Source: an uncultured Chitinophaga sp. (lineage in GTDB: Bacteria; Bacteroidota; Bacteroidia; Chitinophagales; Chitinophagaceae). Taken from it: 64,000 bases of DNA. The position numbers and the translations under genes were made by a program. The stretch covers positions 84,010 through 148,009 of the forward strand of contig NZ_CABHOU010000041.1 of the NCBI RefSeq assembly GCF_902168175.1. The letters are read 5' to 3'. The first letter of the stretch is position 1, and every line of letters begins with the position of its first letter. Below the pieces are notes generated by a model that was not told the origin of the DNA, made no database searches, and worked only from the letters and a program-made list of their open reading frames with translations. This document shows, one piece after another, positions 58,744-64,000 of this stretch.

Positions 58744-60465
58744 TTAAAACAGGAAATACCTTTGTGCCAGCGCCACTTCTTTAGCAGGCTCACAGGTGAT
58801 CTTTACACCATCCACCTTCACCTCGTAGTTCTCCGGGTTTACAGATATTTCGGGCGTTTTGTCATTATGGATCAAATCCTTTTTACCAATGTTGCGGCAA
58901 TCACTTACAGGCAGCAGTTGCTTCTGCAAGCCGTATTCCAGCGCGATATTGTTTTTAATGGCCGCCTGCGATACGAAGGTAACGCTGCTATGCAGTGCCG
59001 CCTTTCCATGCGCACCGAACATATGCCTGTAAATAACTGGTTGCGGTGTTGGGATAGAAGCGTTGGGATCGCCCATACGACTGGCGGTGATCATACCGCC
59101 TTTAATGATCATCTCCGGTTTTACGCCGAAGAAGGCCGGTTTCCATAATACGATATCGGCCAGTTTGCCTGGTTCTATCGACCCTACATGTTTGGCAATG
59201 CCTTGTGCGATAGCCGCGTTGATTGTGTATTTGGCAACGTAACGTTTCACGCGCAGGTTATCGTTATCCTTTCCCTCATCTTCCGGTAATGCACCGCGTT
59301 GTTTCTTCATTTTATCGGCCGTTTGCCAGGTGCGCGTAATTACTTCGCTCACCCTGCCCATGGCCTGCGAGTCGGAACTCATGATGCTGAATACGCCCAT
59401 GTCGTGCAGGATATCTTCGGCTGCAATGGTTTCCGGGCGAATGCGCGAATCAGCGAAGGCCACATCTTCCGGTACGCGTTTGTCCAGGTGATGGCAAACC
59501 ATCAGCATATCGAGATGCTCGTCAATCGTATTGATCGTATAGGGACGTGTAGGATTTGTTGATGCCGGCAATACGTTGGGGTATTGCGCCGCACGGATAA
59601 TGTCCGGCGCGTGCCCGCCACCGGCGCCTTCTGTATGAAAGGTATGTATCACGCGACCGTTGATGGCCTTCATTGTATCTTCCAGGAAGCCGCCTTCATT
59701 CAGGGTGTCGGTATGGATAGCGATCTGGACGTCCATTTTATCGGCCACGTTCAGTGCGGCGTCTATTACGGCCGGAGTGCTGCCCCAGTCTTCGTGTATC
59801 TTCAGTCCCAGTGCGCCTGCTTCTATCTGTTCGGTAAGTGGTGGTTCGGTAGAACAGTTGCCTTTGCCGAAAAAGCCGAGGTTCATAGGGTAAGCTTCGG
59901 CGGCCTGCAGCATACGCATGATATTCCATTTGCCGGGTGTAACGGTCGTGGCGCTGGTACCATCTGCGGGCCCCGTGCCCCCACCGATCATAGTGGTAAT
60001 ACCACTGAACAGTGCATGGTCTATTTGCTGCGGACAAATAAAATGAATGTGGGTATCAATACCGCCTGCGGTAGCAATCAGGTTGCTGCCATTATGTACT
60101 TCAGTGGCAGCACCTATGATCATATTATGATGCACGCCATCCATCGTATCGGGATTGCCCGCCTGGCCAATGCCAACTATCTTACCTTCCTTAATACCGA
60201 TATCGGCCTTTACAATGCCCCAGTGGTCGATAATGATCACGTTGGTGATCAGGAAGTCGAGTACACCGTCTGCACGTAACGCGGTGCTGGACTGTGCCAT
60301 GCCATCGCGCACACTTTTACCACCGCCGAACTTACATTCGTCGCCGTAAACGTTATAGTCTTTTTCTATTTCGATGATCAGTTCTGTATCCGCCAGTCTT
60401 ACGCGATCGCCCACGGTGGGGCCGTACATGCTGGCGTATTTCGCTTTAGGTATTTTCAGGCTCAT
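58744..60465 (-). CDS. ureC: Urease subunit alpha
   Basis: [101 protein letters not shown]. Confidence 0.98.
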   Translation of the reverse strand: MSLKIPKAKYASMYGPTVGDRVRLADTELIIEIEKDYNVYGDECKFGGGKSVRDGMAQSSTALRADGVLDFLITNVIIIDHWGIVKADIGIKEGKIVGIGQAGNPDTMDGVHHNMIIGAATEVHNGSNLIATAGGIDTHIHFICPQQIDHALFSGITTMIGGGTGPADGTSATTVTPGKWNIMRMLQAAEAYPMNLGFFGKGNCSTEPPLTEQIEAGALGLKIHEDWGSTPAVIDAALNVADKMDVQIAIHTDTLNEGGFLEDTMKAINGRVIHTFHTEGAGGGHAPDIIRAAQYPNVLPASTNPTRPYTINTIDEHLDMLMVCHHLDKRVPEDVAFADSRIRPETIAAEDILHDMGVFSIMSSDSQAMGRVSEVITRTWQTADKMKKQRGALPEDEGKDNDNLRVKRYVAKYTINAAIAQGIAKHVGSIEPGKLADIVLWKPAFFGVKPEMIIKGGMITASRMGDPNASIPTPQPVIYRHMFGAHGKAALHSSVTFVSQAAIKNNIALEYGLQKQLLPVSDCRNIGKKDLIHNDKTPEISVNPENYEVKVDGVKITCEPAKEVALAQRYFLF

Positions 60466-60836
60466 GAAGGCGTGTTTTTAAATTGATGTGTTGCCACGTT
60501 GTTCATGGCTTTTTCTTTGGCCTCGTTCGTAGTCGTTTCGCCGTTAGCGAGGTTCGAAAATCCGATGGCTTTGCGGTGCCCGCCGAACGTTACCAGTTCT
60601 ACTTCCTTTGCTTCTCCGGGCTCAAAACGTACAGCGTTGCCGGATGGTACGTTTAGTCGCATGCCGAAAGCCTTTTCGCGATCGAAGTCCATCATCGGGT
60701 TCACCTCGAAGAAGTGGAAGTGGGAGCCTATCTGTACAGGGCGGTCGCCGGTGTTCACTACTTTCAGTTTCACGGTAGGCCGTCCTTCATTGGCAATCAC
60801 ATCGCCTGGTTTCAGAAAATATTCGCCTGGTATCAT
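60462..60836 (-). CDS. ureB: Urease subunit beta
   Basis: [62 protein letters not shown]. Confidence 0.97.
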   Translation of the reverse strand: MIPGEYFLKPGDVIANEGRPTVKLKVVNTGDRPVQIGSHFHFFEVNPMMDFDREKAFGMRLNVPSGNAVRFEPGEAKEVELVTFGGHRKAIGFSNLANGETTTNEAKEKAMNNVATHQFKNTPS

Positions 60837-60852
60837 TTGCTGGTATTAGCTG

Positions 60853-61155
60853 TTAACGGATAGGATTATGTACGGTTACCAGTTTGGTGCCGTCGGGAAA
60901 GGTAGCCTCGATCTGTATTTCATGGATCATTTCGGGAATGCCTTCCATTACTTCGTGGCGTTGCAACACCGTAGCGCCATAGTGCATCAGTTCCGCCACG
61001 CTTTTACCATCGCGCGCAGCTTCCTGCAAATGACTGCTGATGTAGGCCACTGCTTCCGGGTAGTTTAGCTTCAGTCCGCGCGCTTTACGCTTCGCTGCCA
61101 GTTCGCCCGCCAAAAACAGTAAAAGCTTCTCCGATTCTCTCGGTGTTAAGTGCAT
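60853..61155 (-). CDS. ureA: Urease subunit gamma
   Basis: [53 protein letters not shown]. Confidence 0.97.
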   Translation of the reverse strand: MHLTPRESEKLLLFLAGELAAKRKARGLKLNYPEAVAYISSHLQEAARDGKSVAELMHYGATVLQRHEVMEGIPEMIHEIQIEATFPDGTKLVTVHNPIR

Positions 61156-61275
61156 GATAATTTATTTTATATGATGGTTTTCGCCCCTTAAGTTAAAAAG
61201 AAATGAGTTTGGTTGTTAAAAAATAGAGCCATAAATAAAAATGACGAAGCTTTTGGCCTCGTCATTGTCTATTTA

Positions 61276-61719
61276 TCAGTATTTATCATCGTTGATCTCT
61301 ACCCAATACCCGTCTGGATCTTTCAGGTAAATCTGTTTAACACCATCTACCCTGGTATTAAATGTTTTAGGGGTGCCGGTCCAGTTTTCGTAATGGATTT
61401 TATGTTTTTCCAGCACCTTCATCAGTTCTTCCACCGAAGGAACGCTGAAGCAGAGATGCGTGTTTTTATCGTGTGTGGTAATGGACGTGGCGCTTTTGAT
61501 CAGGTGCAGGTGCCCGTGTTCGCTGATCTTGAACCAGGTATGTTTACCATCGTGAAAGGGCTCGGGAATGGTGTCGATGTTGAGGATGTCGCGGTAAAAC
61601 ACCGTGGCTTTTTCCAGGTCGTATACCGAGAGCGCTATGTGATTCAATACCGGTTTTTTCTGGGCCATGACCGTTGTTGTTGCGGCCATAATGGCCAGGA
61701 GCAGTGCATATTTCTTCAT
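61276..61719 (-). CDS. VOC/glyoxalase-superfamily protein with signal peptide
   Basis: MKKYALLLAIMAATTTVMAQ signal; LNHIALSVYDLEKATVFYRDILNIDTIPEPF; QIYLKDPDGYWVEIND. Confidence 0.88.
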   Translation of the reverse strand: MKKYALLLAIMAATTTVMAQKKPVLNHIALSVYDLEKATVFYRDILNIDTIPEPFHDGKHTWFKISEHGHLHLIKSATSITTHDKNTHLCFSVPSVEELMKVLEKHKIHYENWTGTPKTFNTRVDGVKQIYLKDPDGYWVEINDDKY

Positions 61720-61812
61720 AACGGTGAAAAGATACAAAAAAGAACGTAGAACGACATAGGGGCGGTTACCGGCGGAAATTAATTTTGGGCACCAGCGGAG
61801 GGATAACCATGG

Positions 61813-61852
61813 GGCCGCCGCTGTGTCACTCCCTTCAGCGGCCGTAACAACA
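61813..61852. repeat. Solo-like copy of the 42961-43122 repeat (left and right ends fused, core absent)
   Basis: ggccgccgctgtgtcactcccttcagcggc is 29/30 identical to 42961-42990. It runs on into cgtaacaaca, giving cggccgtaacaaca identical to 43109-43122. Confidence 0.8.
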
Positions 61853-61983
61853 ATGGGCAACGTTCAATACCGGACGTGCCTTGTTGCATAACCGGACGAA
61901 ATCCGTAACTTAACCAACGTATTATCAGTCAGATAGTAACTGGCATTCTTTGTGCCGCCTGCCCCTAAATCGCCGTATACATT

Positions 61984-64000
61984 ATGTTGAAAAACTATCT
62001 AAAACTGGCTTTCCGGCACCTTTGGCAAAAGAGGTTGTACAGTGTTATCAATATTACCGGTCTGGCAATTGGTCTGGCTTGTTTCTTACTGGCGCTTTTG
62101 TACCTGCGTGATGAGCGGCAGTACGATCGTTTCCATGAAAAGGCCGCTAACATCTACCGTATTACCGCTACCACTAAAGAGCGGACGGTTGGCGGCACCG
62201 GTCAGGTGCAGGGCGCTGCGTTTAAAGCGGAGGTGCCTGGTATAGAAAACTATACCCGTGTAATGGGCGGTTCCATTTACGGCGACCTGGTAGCGGGCAG
62301 CACCGTTGTGAAGCAACAATTGCTGTTCGCCGATCCGTCATTTTTTGATGTGTTTTCATTCCGCACGTTATACGGTAATATACAAACGGCATTACAGGAA
62401 ACCGGTTCGGTAGTGCTTAGTGAGAGTGCGGCCCGACGTTTATTTAACACTGCCGACGTGGTGGGGCGTACATTAGAAATGAGCGCCGACCCATCCGCGC
62501 AGCGTTTGGGTAAACCGATGGTGATTACGGCTGTGGTAGCCGATCCTCCGTTTCATTCTTCCATTCGGTTCGATGCGGTATTGCCTTTTCGTTTCATGCA
62601 ACTTTCTTTTGAAGATTACAGTTGGGATAGTTTTTACCTGGGTACTTATGTAGTGCTGCACCCATCTGCAAAATCTGCGCAGGTAGCCGCTAAAATGAAC
62701 GCCGCGCATAAAGGCAGGGTGAAAGTAGCTTACGGTTTACAGCCGCTTACCGCCATTCATCTTAACCCGTTATATGAACCTAACAGCAGCATGGAGGCCG
62801 GTGTAGCCAATGGAAGTAATCCCCTTTATTCCTGGATATTTTTGGGTATTGCGGCATTTATACTGCTGATGGCGGGCATCAACTTTATAAACCTGAGTAT
62901 TGCCGGCGCCATGAAACGTGCGCGGGAAGTTTGTGTACGTAAACTTAACGGCGGTTTGTCCCGGCAAATCATACTGCAGTTTTTGCTGGAAGCAGGTTTG
63001 CTTTGTTTCGCTGCACTGCTGCTGGCGGTGGTTATTACTTTGAATGCCCTGCCTTTGTTTAACCGGCTAACCGGTGCCTTTATTTCACCGGCAACAGCAT
63101 TAGATATCAGCTTCTTCGTATACGCTGCCGCCCTGCTCGCCATTATAGTAGTGGTCACCGGCGCTTATCCCGCTGTCGTACTCAATCGTTTTCAGCCGGC
63201 CGATATCTTACGCGGCCGTATGCGCCTTTCGGGGCGCAATGTGCTGGGGCGTAGTTTAGTTATCGTACAATTCTCGCTCTCTGTATTCCTTGTGATCAGC
63301 ACCCTGTTGTTCTACAGGCAAATGGATTATGTACGTACGAAAGACCTTGGTTATAATCCTCAGCAGGTAATACGTTCCAACATTGGCGGTAATGTCGACC
63401 CCCTGCCCGTAAAATCATTCCTGCAATCAGAACTAGCAAAAGAGCCCGGAGTGCGCGCACTGGCGTTCGGCGGCGAATACAGCGGCGAGTCGCCCGTTAA
63501 ACTGGGCGAACAGGAACTACAGGTGAAACATCGGGTAATTGATGAACATTATTTAACGGCGCTCAATATTCCTCTGAAAGAAGGTCGTAATTTCTTTACA
63601 GGTGAAGCAGAAGATGGACTGATTGTAAACGAAGCTTTTGTAAAAGCAGCGCGTTTACAATTGCCTATTGGTACACAGGTTCGTATGGATCCCTATCATG
63701 GAAATGAAGTAAGAACGATCGTCGGTGTGGTGAAAGATTTTCATTACGGTTCGTTGCGCGAAAGCATACAGCCCCTGCTGATGTTCAAACATAAAGAAGT
63801 AGCTACCGGGATATGGATAAGTTATGAACAGGCGAGGCAGCCGCAGGTGCTGGCAGCTTTCGAAGCTGCCTATCGTAAAGCGTTACCCGCGGCATCTTTT
63901 GAATACCAGTTCCTCGACCAGTTAAATGCCCGTGAATATGCACAGGAGCAACGCTGGCGTACGATTATTTCGATAGCGGCCATACTGTCGGTGTTGATTT
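61984..64000 (+). CDS. ABC transporter permease, MacB/FtsX family (3' end outside window)
   Basis: ATG at 61984: MLKNYLKLAFRHLWQKRLYSVINITGLAIGLACFLLALLYLRDERQYDRFH; open to the right edge. Confidence 0.92.
   Translation, partial: MLKNYLKLAFRHLWQKRLYSVINITGLAIGLACFLLALLYLRDERQYDRFHEKAANIYRITATTKERTVGGTGQVQGAAFKAEVPGIENYTRVMGGSIYGDLVAGSTVVKQQLLFADPSFFDVFSFRTLYGNIQTALQETGSVVLSESAARRLFNTADVVGRTLEMSADPSAQRLGKPMVITAVVADPPFHSSIRFDAVLPFRFMQLSFEDYSWDSFYLGTYVVLHPSAKSAQVAAKMNAAHKGRVKVAYGLQPLTAIHLNPLYEPNSSMEAGVANGSNPLYSWIFLGIAAFILLMAGINFINLSIAGAMKRAREVCVRKLNGGLSRQIILQFLLEAGLLCFAALLLAVVITLNALPLFNRLTGAFISPATALDISFFVYAAALLAIIVVVTGAYPAVVLNRFQPADILRGRMRLSGRNVLGRSLVIVQFSLSVFLVISTLLFYRQMDYVRTKDLGYNPQQVIRSNIGGNVDPLPVKSFLQSELAKEPGVRALAFGGEYSGESPVKLGEQELQVKHRVIDEHYLTALNIPLKEGRNFFTGEAEDGLIVNEAFVKAARLQLPIGTQVRMDPYHGNEVRTIVGVVKDFHYGSLRESIQPLLMFKHKEVATGIWISYEQARQPQVLAAFEAAYRKALPAASFEYQFLDQLNAREYAQEQRWRTIISIAAILSVLI

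Noticed and set aside
59584-60279. 231-aa plus-strand ORF
   Set aside because: Antisense to ureC.
1-64000. tRNA/rRNA genes, phage or IS transposase genes
   Set aside because: None recognised by eye or in the ORF track; a tRNAscan/Infernal run would be needed to exclude small RNA genes.

Overview
Bacteroidota-type chromosome segment. The SusC/SusD, FecR, ExbBD-TonB and LytTR content resembles a Chitinophaga-like soil bacterium; that lineage is inference. The window carries:
- SusCD systems: a SusD-TlpA tail at the left edge; a sigma-FecR-SusC-SusD-TlpA operon; an orphan SusCD pair; and a tandem SusCD-SusCD locus ending in a beta-helix protein.
- An exbB-exbD-exbD-tonB operon and a secreted zinc metalloprotease.
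- mnmE, an AraC regulator, a BlaI/M56 pair and a GH78-like rhamnosidase.
- A TonB-receptor/LytS/LytTR operon, a phosphotriesterase-like protein, and a complete ureABCEFGD cluster plus a Ni-permease-like gene.
- A MacB/FtsX-like permease cut by the right edge.
No rRNA, tRNA, CRISPR array or transposase was recognised. The most unusual signals are non-coding:
(1) A strikingly regular but diverged 11-bp-period array, about 43181-43395, upstream of a SusC gene.
(2) Immediately 5' of it, a composite dispersed repeat (42961-43122) whose two ends appear fused as a 'solo' copy at 61813-61852.
(3) A recurring intergenic palindrome, CGGTGTATACACCG, near 34.7, 41.1 and 55.4 kb, partly built into terminator-like hairpins.
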